DNA of 64,000 nucleotides, from NCBI GenBank assembly GCA_938036825.1, contig CALHWD010000021.1, forward strand, positions 1 to 64,000, read 5' to 3'. Shown in pieces: positions 35,637-44,868 of this stretch (the stretch's first letter is position 1; the number at the start of each line of letters is the position of its first letter). This stretch comes from an uncultured Candidatus Saccharibacteria bacterium. Its GTDB lineage: Bacteria > Patescibacteriota > Saccharimonadia > Saccharimonadales > Saccharimonadaceae. Below the pieces are notes generated by a model. The model was not told the DNA's origin and searched no databases. It saw only the letters and a list, made by a program, of their open reading frames with translations. The translations under genes and the position numbers were made by a program.

Positions 35637-36209
35637 TTACAATTTATGTGTATAGGCATGTTGGAGAATAACAAGTGGTTCGCGTAGGGACCACCGTCGA
35701 CTACTCTGTGTCCATACTTGGCTCGATTGCGGGTCGAAGTCGCCCACCTGCTGCAATGATGGATCAACAATTGTCTCAAAATTAGCATGCTTCATTTGCG
35801 CGTCTACTCGTGGCATATGGTGCCGAAATGCGCACAAACCAATCTTGCCAAGCTGTGCTATTGTGTATTTTTGACGAATTTGACCTATCAACTCATGCGT
35901 ATTGAAAGTACATCCAGATGATTTCATTGTTGGCAATGCGACTACGGTTTGGCTTGCGTCTGGCTGGATATCACAGACAACATCAGCTAACTCTTGCTGT
36001 AATATCATGAGTCGCTGCGGTTTAAACTGGTCGGCAAGCCACGTACCAAGCGCTTCATTAGTCGCTCCCGGAGCCATATAATGTCCTTCATCATATCTCA
36101 CCCCAAAGCTAAAGCCAACGATGGAGTCTGCCTCGGCTATTCTGCCATGAGGCTCTATTTCACCATTTATACTCGACTGCATGAGTCGCATCACTTCTCG
36201 AGCTCGCAT
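35637..36209 (-). CDS. hypothetical protein, faintly YdcF/DUF218-like
   Basis: 190 residues. An early segment ADSIVGFSFGVRYDEG and later PGATNEALGTWLADQF resemble the first strand and helix of DUF218/YdcF proteins, and KPQRLMILQQELADVV the next strand, but the diagnostic Glu-Ser motifs are not clear. The end WSLREPLVILQHAYTHKL is also reminiscent of that family. Treat as unknown. The ATG follows a TATGAT by 6 bases (leaderless). Convergent with the FKBP gene. Confidence 0.5.
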   Translation of the reverse strand: MRAREVMRLMQSSINGEIEPHGRIAEADSIVGFSFGVRYDEGHYMAPGATNEALGTWLADQFKPQRLMILQQELADVVCDIQPDASQTVVALPTMKSSGCTFNTHELIGQIRQKYTIAQLGKIGLCAFRHHMPRVDAQMKHANFETIVDPSLQQVGDFDPQSSQVWTQSSRRWSLREPLVILQHAYTHKL

Positions 36210-36243
36210 AAAACTATCATATCACGAATTTATTGCAAATTAC

Positions 36244-36276
36244 GCAAATAGCCACCCTTTCCAGGTGGCTATTTGC
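36244..36276. terminator. perfect 13-bp hairpin between dnaK and an unknown gene
   Basis: GCAAATAGCCACC/GGTGGCTATTTGC with a 7-base loop, 19 bases after the dnaK stop. No clear T-run on either strand, so it may act as an mRNA 3'-end stabiliser or an atypical terminator for dnaK. Confidence 0.55.
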
Positions 36277-36294
36277 AGTGTAGCTAGCAAGACA

Positions 36295-38217
36295 CTACTT
36301 CTTGTCGCTGCTTTTGTCGTCGACAACTTCACCTTCGACGGGCTCGTCTTTGCCAGGCTTCTTGTCGGTCTCTTTCGCTTTGGCATCAGCCTCTTCTTCG
36401 GCTTTTTTGTCCTCAGCTTGCTGCTGATAGAGCTTGGCGCCAATAGACATCGTCACGTCGTCCAGCGCCTTGGTAGCAGCCTCGAGCTTGTCTTTGTCTT
36501 CTACATTCTTATGCTTCTCAGCTTCGGCAATGGCATCTTCCAGCGTCTTCTTGTCTTCACTCGAGATCTTGTCCTTAAACTCATCGGGCATCTTCTTTGC
36601 CCGGTAGATGGCATTCTCGAGGTGGTTCTTGGCGTCGATTACTTCACGCTTTTTCTTGTCTTCGTCGGCGTGGAGCTCAGCTTCCTTCTGCGCCTTCTCG
36701 ATATCTTCTTTGCTCATGTTGCCAGAGTTTTGGATGGTGATCGACTGCTCTTTGCCTGTGCCTTTATCCTTGGCAGTGACACTGAGGATACCATTGGCAT
36801 CAATGTTGAAGGTCACTTCAATCTGTGGCACACCGCGCGGTGCTGGTGCAATACCGTCAAGCACGAAACGGCCTAGGCTCTTGTTGTCGTTAGCAAACTC
36901 GCGCTCGCCCTGCAAGACGTGGATCTCCACCTGTGGCTGGTTGTCTGCTGCAGTTGAAAACACTTCGCTCTTGCTGGTTGGCACAGTGGTATTGCGCTCG
37001 ATTAGTTTGGTCGACACACCGCCCATTGTCTCAATGCCGAGGCTTAGCGGTGTTACATCCAGCAGTAGCACACTCTTAACATCACCAGCTAGCACACCGC
37101 CCTGGATGGCCGCACCAACAGCCACTACTTCGTCTGGGTTGACGCCTTGCATCGGGTCTTTGCCAAACAGCTTCTTCACCCGCTCAACCACTGCTGGCAT
37201 GCGGGTCATACCACCAACCATGACGATGTTGCTGATATCAGACTTGCTCAGCTTTGCATCTTTGAGCGCTTTTTCTACTGGCCCATCGAGGCGGTCGAGT
37301 AGATCCTTCACCAAGTCCTCGAGCTTAGCTCGCGTCAGGCTCATCTCAAAGTGCTTTGGCCCATCAGCATCAGCTGTGATGAATGGAATATTGACATCAT
37401 ACTCAGTAACAGTCGAGAGCTCTTTCTTTGCCTTCTCGGCTTCGTCCTTGAGGCGCTGCATGGCGGCGTTATCTTTGCGCAGATCAATACCTTCTTTGGC
37501 CTTAAAGTCATCGAGGAAGTAATTGACGATGGCGTTGTCGAAGTCCTCACCACCAAGGTGGGTATCACCATTGGTCGACTTCACTTGGAAGAAGTCATCA
37601 GCGATCTCCAGCACCGACACGTCGAAGGTGCCACCACCAAGGTCAAAGACAACGATATTCTCTTCTTTGCCTTTATCGAGACCATAGGCGAGAGCAGCCG
37701 CTGTTGGCTCATTGATGATACGCTCGACTTCTAGGCCAGCAATTTTACCAGCATCCTTGGTAGCTTGGCGCTGCGAATCGTCGAAGTAGGCTGGTACGGT
37801 AATGACCGCCTTTGTTACCTTCTCACCCAAGAAGGCCTCGGCATCGGCCTTGATCTTGCTCAGAATCATGGCGCTCACTTCTTCTGGTGTATATTCTTTA
37901 TCACCTAGCTTAACGGCAACCGCATTGCCTTTCTTGACGATCTCGTATGGCATGATGTCGAGATCTTTCTGGACTTCTTTGTCGGTGAATTTGCGGCCAA
38001 TCAAGCGCTTGACGCCATAGATTGTGTTCTTCGGGTTGGTCACACGCTGGCGCTGCGCTACCTGCCCTACAAGGCGCTCACCTTTTTTGTTGATTGCTAC
38101 CACTGACGGCGTCGTGCGATTGCCTTCAGCATTGGCGATAACCTCTGGCTTGCCCGCGAGCAAGTACGCGAAGGCGCTGTTGGTCGTGCCAAGATCAATG
38201 CCGATAGTTTTACCCAT
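36295..38217 (-). CDS. dnaK: chaperone DnaK (Hsp70)
   Basis: 640 residues, full length. N-terminal [52 protein letters not shown], and the substrate-binding domain [16 protein letters not shown]; the C-terminal lid is Lys/Glu-rich and the last residues read [16 protein letters not shown] 7-8 bases before the ATG at 38217 defines the start; an in-frame ATG at 38268 lies in the control region. Two CIRCE elements and a TTGACA-17-TATACT promoter lie upstream, so it is under HrcA control. No dnaJ is seen in the window. Confidence 0.98.
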   Translation of the reverse strand: MGKTIGIDLGTTNSAFAYLLAGKPEVIANAEGNRTTPSVVAINKKGERLVGQVAQRQRVTNPKNTIYGVKRLIGRKFTDKEVQKDLDIMPYEIVKKGNAVAVKLGDKEYTPEEVSAMILSKIKADAEAFLGEKVTKAVITVPAYFDDSQRQATKDAGKIAGLEVERIINEPTAAALAYGLDKGKEENIVVFDLGGGTFDVSVLEIADDFFQVKSTNGDTHLGGEDFDNAIVNYFLDDFKAKEGIDLRKDNAAMQRLKDEAEKAKKELSTVTEYDVNIPFITADADGPKHFEMSLTRAKLEDLVKDLLDRLDGPVEKALKDAKLSKSDISNIVMVGGMTRMPAVVERVKKLFGKDPMQGVNPDEVVAVGAAIQGGVLAGDVKSVLLLDVTPLSLGIETMGGVSTKLIERNTTVPTSKSEVFSTAADNQPQVEIHVLQGEREFANDNKSLGRFVLDGIAPAPRGVPQIEVTFNIDANGILSVTAKDKGTGKEQSITIQNSGNMSKEDIEKAQKEAELHADEDKKKREVIDAKNHLENAIYRAKKMPDEFKDKISSEDKKTLEDAIAEAEKHKNVEDKDKLEAATKALDDVTMSIGAKLYQQQAEDKKAEEEADAKAKETDKKPGKDEPVEGEVVDDKSSDKK

Positions 38218-38269
38218 AATGATTCCCCTTTCTCTTATAATCATATCTGGTGTTATGCTTGTATCCATT

Positions 38270-38296
38270 CTAGCACTCTTTTGTACCGAGTGCCAA
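38270..38296 (-). promoter_or_regulatory. second, imperfect CIRCE element at dnaK
   Basis: CTAGCACTC-N9-GAGTGCCAA, matching the CIRCE pattern TTAGCACTC-N9-GAGTGCTAA with small deviations. It lies at the predicted transcription start. Confidence 0.8.
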
Positions 38297-38303
38297 CTAT
38301 TTC

Positions 38304-38332
38304 AGTATAAATAATTAGCACTCTCGTGTCAA
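38304..38332 (-). promoter_or_regulatory. dnaK promoter
   Basis: Minus strand TTGACA (38327-38332), 17-base spacer, TATACT (38304-38309). The -35 box lies inside the upstream CIRCE. Confidence 0.8.
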
Positions 38333-38341
38333 GAGTGCTAA
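38315..38341 (-). promoter_or_regulatory. perfect CIRCE element (HrcA operator) at dnaK
   Basis: TTAGCACTC-N9-GAGTGCTAA, an exact CIRCE consensus. HrcA binding here would cover the -35 box. Confidence 0.95.
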
Positions 38342-38362
38342 TTAAATTTATTTCAGTCTTTG

Positions 38363-40267
38363 CTACATTTTCTTGCGAATCAGCCAAGCTCCGGCTCCAG
38401 TACCAACAGCCAATACTGCGACCAATGTGACGGCAACGATACTCGCGCCCGTATCTGCCAGTTGGCCACCATTGTTTGCTGCCTGTGCTTTGTTATTACT
38501 GCTACTGGCACTCGAGTTACTGGAGCTGCTAGAACTGCCAGGGTTGCGCGGGTTCGGGTTGCTCGGGTTAACATGCTTCCCTTGCTCATATGCACGAGTG
38601 GTTGTGTAGATATTCCCACCGTAAGATACCGCAGCTAGTTTTGTACCATCAGTTGAACCTGTGATCGCTGACCAGTTTGGCACACCTGCAGATGCCTGCG
38701 CGACCCATGTTGCACCAGCATCACTTGAGCTAAAGATATATCCACCGCCGCCAGCAGTCGCCGAGATCTTACTCCCATCGTCAGAAATGGTGGCTGACGT
38801 CCAGTTGTGCACTCCATCGGCCGCGTGCTCTGTCCAGGTTGCACCAGCATCAGATGAGGTATAGATATTACCGCCTGTTGCCGTTGCTACCAATTTATTG
38901 CCGTCAGATGAGATAGCAACTGAAGACCATTTTCGGGATCCAGAGCTTTTTCGTTCTGTCCAGGTTGCGCCAGCGTTGGATGACGTGTAGATATAGCCAC
39001 CCCAATCATACACAGCAGCTAATTTATTACCATCAGCGGAGCTAGCGACGGCTACCCAGTTACGATCCCCCGACCCAGAGCGTTCTGCCCAGGTTGCGCC
39101 AGCATCAGACGACGTGTAGATCTTACCACCCCATGCTGTTGCGGCTAATTTATTGCCATCAGACGAGCTAGCAATTGATGTCCACTTCCGAGAGCCGGCA
39201 GATTCTTGCCTAGACCATGTTGCACCCGTTCCTGCTGCTGGTACTTCGGCTGGCTGTGTGCCTACACCCCTTTGGAAGACGCGAACGTAGTCAACGAGCA
39301 TTGTTTGTTTTGGAAAAGTATCCGAAGGAGATATTGGCTTCTGCTCCTCGTCTTTCTCTACATAATCATTCAAGATAAAGCGCCAACCAGCGTCAAATGT
39401 TTGCTTGATCAACTCCTTATCAGCCAATGTTGTCAGCTTCACCGATGGCGTACGCTCAATGTCTTTGTGATTCGTTGGGCTCGCGTGGTAGTTATACGCT
39501 GTGATCGGCTTATCATCAATGAAGTATTTAACTGTCTCGCCATCATACTCAACTGCCCACGTGTGCCACTCATAGGCGAGCGAACCTGACTTAGATCCTG
39601 CCCTGTGTTCGTCGCTATGGATAATCCTTCGTGTTCGCCAACCATTCTTCCAGTTACCAGAAACGCCGTGGTGGTAGCATGTTGCGTGAGTACTCGACCA
39701 CGTATACGCTGGTGTATACGAATACCATTCGATGATGTCTAGCTCACCATATGGGTCATTAGCGTTAGGATTATGATGACAATTTTGCAATGAATTGCCG
39801 TTAACCATCCACAGTGATGGCCGCGTTCCATTTTTTCCGTTCCAGTTAAATTTAGCGCGAATCTCGGCCCGGAATGGTTTTGTGCCATCAACAACCTTGG
39901 TCTTATTTGTCACGCGACCACTGAGGTATCGCGTCATTTTGCCGCTTGGGCATGGTGCTTCGCTGACGTTAGAATCATTTAGTGGCTCGTCAAGATTTGC
40001 AACACAGTGACGCTGCGTTTTTATCTCTAGATAGTCGTTGTCAACAACTTTTACATTACTTGGGTTATAGGCTAAGTGATTACCGCCATAATTGTCTCGA
40101 TTCTGCTGCAAGACATCCCATCCACTAGGTACTGAAGTCCCTTTGAATTCCTCGTTCCACACGACTCCCCATTGATTTGAGTTTGCCTTGGTATTACTGT
40201 TGCATGCTAATGCAATTAGCAAGATACTACCAGCCGCTACCAGCGCTACAACTGACCGTTTTATCAT
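38363..40267 (-). CDS. GH16-family surface glucanase with BNR-like repeats and LADTG anchor
   Basis: 634 residues. Residues 1-22 are a signal peptide ending IALAC, a possible weak lipobox. Residues 34-335 are a GH16 domain; GELDIIEW (175-181) fits the catalytic pattern E-x-D-x-x-E. Residues ~350-555 carry five repeats of about 42 residues of type IYTSSDAGATWTE, BNR/sortilin-like propeller blades. A Ser/Asn-rich linker follows, then QLADTG, a hydrophobic helix and RKKM: a cell-wall sorting signal of the LAxTG type used by class E sortases. It likely cleaves beta-glucans on the cell or host surface. Sortase not in window. Confidence 0.88.
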   Translation of the reverse strand: MIKRSVVALVAAGSILLIALACNSNTKANSNQWGVVWNEEFKGTSVPSGWDVLQQNRDNYGGNHLAYNPSNVKVVDNDYLEIKTQRHCVANLDEPLNDSNVSEAPCPSGKMTRYLSGRVTNKTKVVDGTKPFRAEIRAKFNWNGKNGTRPSLWMVNGNSLQNCHHNPNANDPYGELDIIEWYSYTPAYTWSSTHATCYHHGVSGNWKNGWRTRRIIHSDEHRAGSKSGSLAYEWHTWAVEYDGETVKYFIDDKPITAYNYHASPTNHKDIERTPSVKLTTLADKELIKQTFDAGWRFILNDYVEKDEEQKPISPSDTFPKQTMLVDYVRVFQRGVGTQPAEVPAAGTGATWSRQESAGSRKWTSIASSSDGNKLAATAWGGKIYTSSDAGATWAERSGSGDRNWVAVASSADGNKLAAVYDWGGYIYTSSNAGATWTERKSSGSRKWSSVAISSDGNKLVATATGGNIYTSSDAGATWTEHAADGVHNWTSATISDDGSKISATAGGGGYIFSSSDAGATWVAQASAGVPNWSAITGSTDGTKLAAVSYGGNIYTTTRAYEQGKHVNPSNPNPRNPGSSSSSSNSSASSSNNKAQAANNGGQLADTGASIVAVTLVAVLAVGTGAGAWLIRKKM

Positions 40268-40493
40268 CCTCTCTCTCCCTGCTTTTTATGCTAAAACTCT
40301 TGTCGTCATTGTAGCGTTAGCATCCTTTATTTGCAAGTGCAACTATGAGCAAAGTGGCTTTATACAATTTTAAACCCACACAATAGTCTAGGCCTGGTAT
40401 CAATTTTACACAATAATGGACAGCCTATTGTGATCACTCGGCTCGCTATTTTAGCCTGACAAAAAGCGTATTGAGAGCCTCCTATTGGAGATA

Positions 40494-41294
40494 TTACCAC
40501 TGATAGAGCTGGTCACCTGCAGTAATTGCTGCTGCGAGCGTCTCAGCCCGCCGGAGACGCCAATACGCCATCACTGCATAGATAAGAACTGCTACACCAC
40601 CAGTCAGCACCGCGTAGCCCACGCCGCGCACAACCCGTGTGTCACTCCCTTGGATAAATATCACATAGAGCGAAACTGCACCCACCAGTGGTGCTGCTGC
40701 TGCTGCAACCACCGCCCAGCGTGCCCGCACTACACGCTTACTAGCAAATGTCCGGGTATGCTGGCGTCGCGCCCAGGCTACAGCAAGTGCCGCCACAAGT
40801 CCAGCACCAATCACCATAAGCAAGTAGAGGCGATTCGTCGCTTGGTTGGCATCGTCTACTGTTGTATTAAGCACACCGACGGCTGAGTCATACTGACTTA
40901 CCGCTGTTTCTACATCTGTCAAATAGACTGCTGCAGCCTGTGTATCTTTGCTAGCAAAGGTTTGCGGAGCACGCCCAAGAAGCGTCTTGACGACTGAGGC
41001 TTTTTCCTTCACAGCTGCCGTATGACGGCTATACTCATCGCCAAGCTGCGCCGAAAATGAGTGCTCTGCTACCGCTGCAAAGGCTGCTGCGGCCTGCTTG
41101 GCCCGTTCGTCGATGGAATCCTTCTTGGGTTGGGAGGCATAGAGCTCACGTGTAAAGGCTTGGTAGGCTGTGCTCGCCTGCTTGAGCACGGCAATATCGG
41201 TTTGGTTGGCCAGTGGCGTTGCATGAGCATGAGCACTGCCAACACCAAGTGTTGCTACAATGATGAGTGTTCCTGCAAGCAGCCAACGCCTCAT
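40494..41294 (-). CDS. secreted/membrane protein of unknown function
   Basis: 266 residues. Signal peptide at the N-terminus (MRRWLLAGTLIIVATLGVGSAHA), an Ala-rich helical outer domain (residues ~28-145), a membrane helix near 152-170, a basic cytosolic loop (RRQHTRTFASKRVVRAR) and two more helices near 188-208 and 218-240. Ends in a soluble tail. ATG at 41294 with AGGAG 8 bases upstream; a GTG at 41303 is less likely. It follows grpE after 11 bases and is probably part of the hrcA-grpE transcript, so heat-shock-linked expression is likely. Confidence 0.6.
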   Translation of the reverse strand: MRRWLLAGTLIIVATLGVGSAHAHATPLANQTDIAVLKQASTAYQAFTRELYASQPKKDSIDERAKQAAAAFAAVAEHSFSAQLGDEYSRHTAAVKEKASVVKTLLGRAPQTFASKDTQAAAVYLTDVETAVSQYDSAVGVLNTTVDDANQATNRLYLLMVIGAGLVAALAVAWARRQHTRTFASKRVVRARWAVVAAAAAPLVGAVSLYVIFIQGSDTRVVRGVGYAVLTGGVAVLIYAVMAYWRLRRAETLAAAITAGDQLYQW

Positions 41295-41305
41295 CCCGCT
41301 CACTC

Positions 41306-41782
41306 CTACGGCTGCCGGCTGACCCGCACCATAGCATGGCGGAGGACGTGGCCTTCAAGCTTATAACCGCGCTGCAGCTCTTCACTAATAATTTCTTTGT
41401 CACCACCTTCATCATCCATCGAGACGGCTTCGTGGAGGTCTGGATCAAACTCGGTCGTGCCAAGTTCAACCACGATCGGCTCAAGCTTGAACTCTGCCAT
41501 CAAGCCATCGAGCTTTTTCGACATCGCTACTACTCCACTTGCCCATGTGTCGTTCTGAAGCTTCTTGGGGACGTTGGCAGTGGCGCGCTCGATCGTATCA
41601 ATCACAGGCAGGAGCTTGCGAATTGCTTGCTGAGCACCCGCTGCCTTGGCGTGAGATTTTTCGGCGTCAACGCGCTTGCGATAATTCTCAAAGTCTGCTC
41701 TAGTGCGCTGCAAATCCTGGGTGAGCTCACCAATCTGCTGCTCGAGCTCGGCTATATTTGGCGCTTTCTTGTGTTTTGTCAT
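41306..41782 (-). CDS. grpE: nucleotide exchange factor GrpE
   Basis: 158 residues. Starts with a long coiled-coil (AELEQQIGELTQDLQRTRAD) ending in FENYRKRV, and has the beta-wing domain FDPDLHEAVSMDDEGGDKEI then EELQRGYKLEGHVLRHAMVRVS, the GrpE signature. The ATG at 41782 has AGGAGG about 10 bases upstream; an ATG at 41791 is too close to it. Sits between hrcA and an unknown membrane gene, with 114 bases after hrcA. Partner of DnaK. Confidence 0.95.
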   Translation of the reverse strand: MTKHKKAPNIAELEQQIGELTQDLQRTRADFENYRKRVDAEKSHAKAAGAQQAIRKLLPVIDTIERATANVPKKLQNDTWASGVVAMSKKLDGLMAEFKLEPIVVELGTTEFDPDLHEAVSMDDEGGDKEIISEELQRGYKLEGHVLRHAMVRVSRQP

Positions 41783-41896
41783 CGATATCATTCCTCCTGC
41801 CTAGTGGTGTTGCCTGTGGTACTGAGCAGGCTGCTCAGTCGTCATTATCCTTCATAGTATAGCACGGCTGCGGTGCAAATAACAGTGGTCGTGCTA

Positions 41897-42607
41897 TCAT
41901 AATATCTCCTCCAGCATCACCCCAGTGCGCTTGACCAGCTCGATGGTACGGCGGTAGTGCTGGCGCATGGGGCCAATCACACCAATGTAGCTGCGGTCGC
42001 TATAGGGCGAGCGAAATTTGCTAATAATGAGCGTCGCATCGCTGCTCTTGCCGATAGGGTTCTCACTGCCGATGAAGACATTGAGTGGCTCGTTAGGCCG
42101 AGCTTCGCGCAGCCACGGCTCGATATTGTCAATCAAATGTGCGACCGATTGGACGTGCTTGCCCTCGAGAAATTCTGGCTGGCTAAAGAGCCGACTAATA
42201 CCATTCATATAGAGTTCACTGCCGATGGTAGCAAAGCCCAGGTTACCCGTGAGCTCGACGAGGCTATCCACCGCACTGCGAATGGCTCGGTCGGCTGCAT
42301 CGAGATGTGAGTTGACGTGCGCTTCGATGGCCTTAGTGCTGCGGTCAATTCCGCTAGGGAGCTCACTCATCTGAGCGTTGGTGATGCCGTTGACGTAGAA
42401 GCGGTAGCCCTTGCTGGTGGGGATACGCCCGGCACTGGTGTGCGGCGCCTTGACGAAACCCATCTCCTCGAGCTTGGCCATCTCGCTGCGGATGGTTGCA
42501 CTAGACACACCAAATAGCTTCGCTAGCGTCACACTCCCCACAGGGGCAGCGATCTCAGCGTATTGCTCGATGATGGCAGAAAGAATCGCTTGTTGCCGTT
42601 CGGTCAT
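41897..42607 (-). CDS. hrcA: heat-shock repressor HrcA
   Basis: 236 residues, shorter than the usual ~340: the N-terminal winged helix (ERQQAILSAIIEQYAE, VSSATIRSEMAKLEEMGFVKAPHTSAGRIPTSKGYRFYVN) is complete, and the GAF-like dimer domain is compact (FIGSENPIGKSSDATLIISKF and YIGVIGPMRQHYRR). Binds CIRCE sites upstream of itself and dnaK. Its ATG follows TATAAT (42614-42619) by 6 bases, and TTGACG lies within the CIRCE at 42628-42654. The longer frame to 42643 starts inside the operator. Confidence 0.95.
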   Translation of the reverse strand: MTERQQAILSAIIEQYAEIAAPVGSVTLAKLFGVSSATIRSEMAKLEEMGFVKAPHTSAGRIPTSKGYRFYVNGITNAQMSELPSGIDRSTKAIEAHVNSHLDAADRAIRSAVDSLVELTGNLGFATIGSELYMNGISRLFSQPEFLEGKHVQSVAHLIDNIEPWLREARPNEPLNVFIGSENPIGKSSDATLIISKFRSPYSDRSYIGVIGPMRQHYRRTIELVKRTGVMLEEIL

Positions 42608-42613
42608 AGTCGC

Positions 42614-42643
42614 ATTATAGCGTAGGTTTGGCACTCTCGTCAA
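42614..42643 (-). promoter_or_regulatory. hrcA promoter
   Basis: Minus strand TTGACG (42638-42643), 18-base spacer, TATAAT (42614-42619), overlapping the CIRCE element; message leaderless. Confidence 0.75.
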
Positions 42644-42654
42644 TAGAGTGCTAA
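42628..42654 (-). promoter_or_regulatory. CIRCE element at hrcA
   Basis: TTGGCACTC-N9-GAGTGCTAA, one change from consensus; supports autoregulation by HrcA. Confidence 0.92.
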
Positions 42655-42658
42655 TGAG

Positions 42659-43540
42659 CTAGTGAAAGATGTAGCCTATTCCTTGCTGCTTAACCGCTGC
42701 GATAACTTGCTCGATGTTAGCAAAAGCGTTGCTACTTGAGATCGAACCATTGATAGAATGGCGTACTGTATCAACCCGCATTGCTGTCGACATTGCTGCA
42801 AGATACCGCTCACGCATCACTGGTGACCCCTGTGCAATAGCTCGGCTCACTGCCGCATTAACGCTAAAAGCGACAATCTCGGTAATGGCGCGATATCGAT
42901 CCCTCTTCTCCTCATGATATATCGGATGATGAACAAAATGGCTTAGGTGGACTGCCTCATGAATAACTTCGTGTGCAGCAATAAGTGTCTGCGATCTATC
43001 GGGCCGACCAGGCAACTTTTTGCGGAGGCTAATGTGTGGGCGTCCGCTATATGCGCGATAATCTGGTGCGATGATTATTGACTCAGCATAGGCAATGGCA
43101 TGTTGCCTATCTTGGACGGGCGGTATTTCATCAAGCGGCCACGCTTCTGGCGTAAAGAGGTCTGCTATAGCTTCTGGATGTTGCGCTACTCTTGCTACAT
43201 TACGGCGTTGAGTTGGTGAGGGATAGCACATTGGTGATCGTACATGGTCATTTGCAGGCACAGCAATGAGTGGATATACATCGCGCTCTTGCCATTGTCC
43301 GTGCGGATATTCGCGTGGTGGTGATAGTATACCACGGCGAGTCACACGACAAGCATGGAGCGTATCCAGCGTTGTCGCAAGTATACAGACGTTTCCCAGT
43401 GCCTCTTGCACTCTCGGGAGATCGGCAATTTCGTGTGCTAACTCTAGCCCATCACGAGCAAGCGTATAGCCATACCCCCGCTCTTGAATGGAACTATACC
43501 ACTCTTGGATCGATTGTGGCCCAGCTTGCCAGCAGCGCAT
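42659..43540 (-). CDS. hypothetical protein with HExxH zinc-peptidase-like motif
   Basis: 293 residues, not recognised. The stretch IAAHEVIHEAVHLSHFVHHP has HEVIH, the core of a zinc-metallopeptidase site, plus more His and a later Glu (AITEIVAFSVNAA) that could be the third ligand, gluzincin-like. There is no signal peptide, so it would act in the cytosol. The start is the ATG at 43540 (a GTG overlaps at 43543). It ends directly before the hrcA CIRCE. A metal-binding role is an inference. Confidence 0.55.
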   Translation of the reverse strand: MRCWQAGPQSIQEWYSSIQERGYGYTLARDGLELAHEIADLPRVQEALGNVCILATTLDTLHACRVTRRGILSPPREYPHGQWQERDVYPLIAVPANDHVRSPMCYPSPTQRRNVARVAQHPEAIADLFTPEAWPLDEIPPVQDRQHAIAYAESIIIAPDYRAYSGRPHISLRKKLPGRPDRSQTLIAAHEVIHEAVHLSHFVHHPIYHEEKRDRYRAITEIVAFSVNAAVSRAIAQGSPVMRERYLAAMSTAMRVDTVRHSINGSISSSNAFANIEQVIAAVKQQGIGYIFH

Positions 43541-43691
43541 CACAGAGAACTACCCTTCACTCCTTGGCTATTGATATTGTGCCGCTCGACCATTGCGCTC
43601 TCAATTGTTTTACAGCGCGAAAGTGATAGCAACATACATGCGGCAGTTGCTACCTCTGTCACTCTGCTATTTCTTTTCACTACTTTACCTA

Positions 43692-44000
43692 TCAAGACTG
43701 GCGCTCCTTACACTGAGCAATGAGCTGGCTTAGCTCGTCTCTTGCCTGCTGATTCTGCTGCTTGAGCCGATCCATAGCACGCACGATAGCCTTGCCTATC
43801 TCGGGGTCACCATCTGCAATGTCAAAGCAATTTTTCCAGAGATCACTATAGGTCCAGGCCGTCATCGCTATCCTGCGGCGTAACTCGGCTGCTCGCGAGC
43901 AACCATAGCACTGCTTGGGGATATAAGAAGCCGCAGATATATCTGGCTCATCAAGCCCCTCCACAATACCATAAAATTCTCGTTCTCTGTCTGATGCCAT
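43692..44000 (-). CDS. hypothetical protein with CxxC
   Basis: 102 residues, acidic N-terminus, helical Gln-rich C-terminus (DRLKQQNQQARDELSQLIAQ). The segment IPKQCYGCSRAAELRRRI has a CxxC pair, and two further Cys lie at about 58 and 97. Could bind one metal ion or act as a zinc knuckle, an inference only. It follows another Cys-pair gene (44050-44694) by 49 bases in the same direction. Confidence 0.5.
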   Translation of the reverse strand: MASDREREFYGIVEGLDEPDISAASYIPKQCYGCSRAAELRRRIAMTAWTYSDLWKNCFDIADGDPEIGKAIVRAMDRLKQQNQQARDELSQLIAQCKERQS

Positions 44001-44049
44001 CAGTGTTTTATATATCCCTCTGTAGTTATTTATTGGCGTAAATAGACTG

Positions 44050-44694
44050 CTATTGGTCGGAGGTATCTGATTCGGATGAGTCCTGCTTACCTCTGCCAGT
44101 ACGATGAACTATCGCTGCTTCGCTACTCTCTCCATTAGGCACAGCGGGTGAGCCACATACCTCTGCAACCGTTTTTCTATCTAAACTTATACATTTTATA
44201 ATTCCAGGGCAGCCTGCTGTTTGCCTTTCTATGCCTGGCAGCAGCTGATTGAGCGCGGCATCACCCAGCGCAAGCTTCATCTCTGCAATCTTCCTATACT
44301 CAGCTCGTGCCTCTTCTAGCCGCTCCGGGTCTTCTAGGATCTGCTTTATCTCTTCCTCAGGTATGCCTTGCGCTCGCAGCCATGTTGTAATATTGTCTGC
44401 CGTCTCCGGTGCCGTACGCTCCAGCGCTTCCTTCTGCGCTAATGCCATTTTGAACGCTTCTATTATTCCTGCCAGGAGCGGGCACTTTCGACATTTTTCA
44501 GGAATATCACTATCAAGATCAGGGGCAGCCCTCAGCCAATCAACAATATCATTAAACTTATCATCAAGCTGCTCTGTCACAATATCAGGTAGTGTAGCGA
44601 TTTTTTGCCCTGTTGTCAATCTGAGTAAATTTGAGCTGCCAAAACTCTGGCAGCTCTCACACCTCTCGTTGTTATCACCCCTCTCCTGGAGCAT
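44050..44694 (-). CDS. hypothetical protein with two CxxC pairs
   Basis: 214 residues. CESC at about residues 12-15 and CRKC near 68-71 could form a split zinc site around a helical segment; a further Cys pair CPGIIKC lies at about 168. The middle is highly charged and helical (GIPEEEIKQILEDPERLEEA), and the tail is Ser/Asp/Glu-rich and disordered. No family recognised. It precedes a second CxxC gene, suggesting that the two act together. Region 44695-44868 shows no gene. Confidence 0.5.
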   Translation of the reverse strand: MLQERGDNNERCESCQSFGSSNLLRLTTGQKIATLPDIVTEQLDDKFNDIVDWLRAAPDLDSDIPEKCRKCPLLAGIIEAFKMALAQKEALERTAPETADNITTWLRAQGIPEEEIKQILEDPERLEEARAEYRKIAEMKLALGDAALNQLLPGIERQTAGCPGIIKCISLDRKTVAEVCGSPAVPNGESSEAAIVHRTGRGKQDSSESDTSDQ

Positions 44695-44868
44695 TGGTAA
44701 GGATGAATATTATTCGCGAGTATTCAAATCCTAGCTCTGAGGCCAGAATTAATTATTATAATCGATGGTAGCTCTATCAGAAGATGGAGTAGTCTATCTC
44801 CATTCACCCGCATCAGAGTAGAAACAGCGCAATAGTACCAGGTATAACCTACAAATCTGCAGTAGCTA

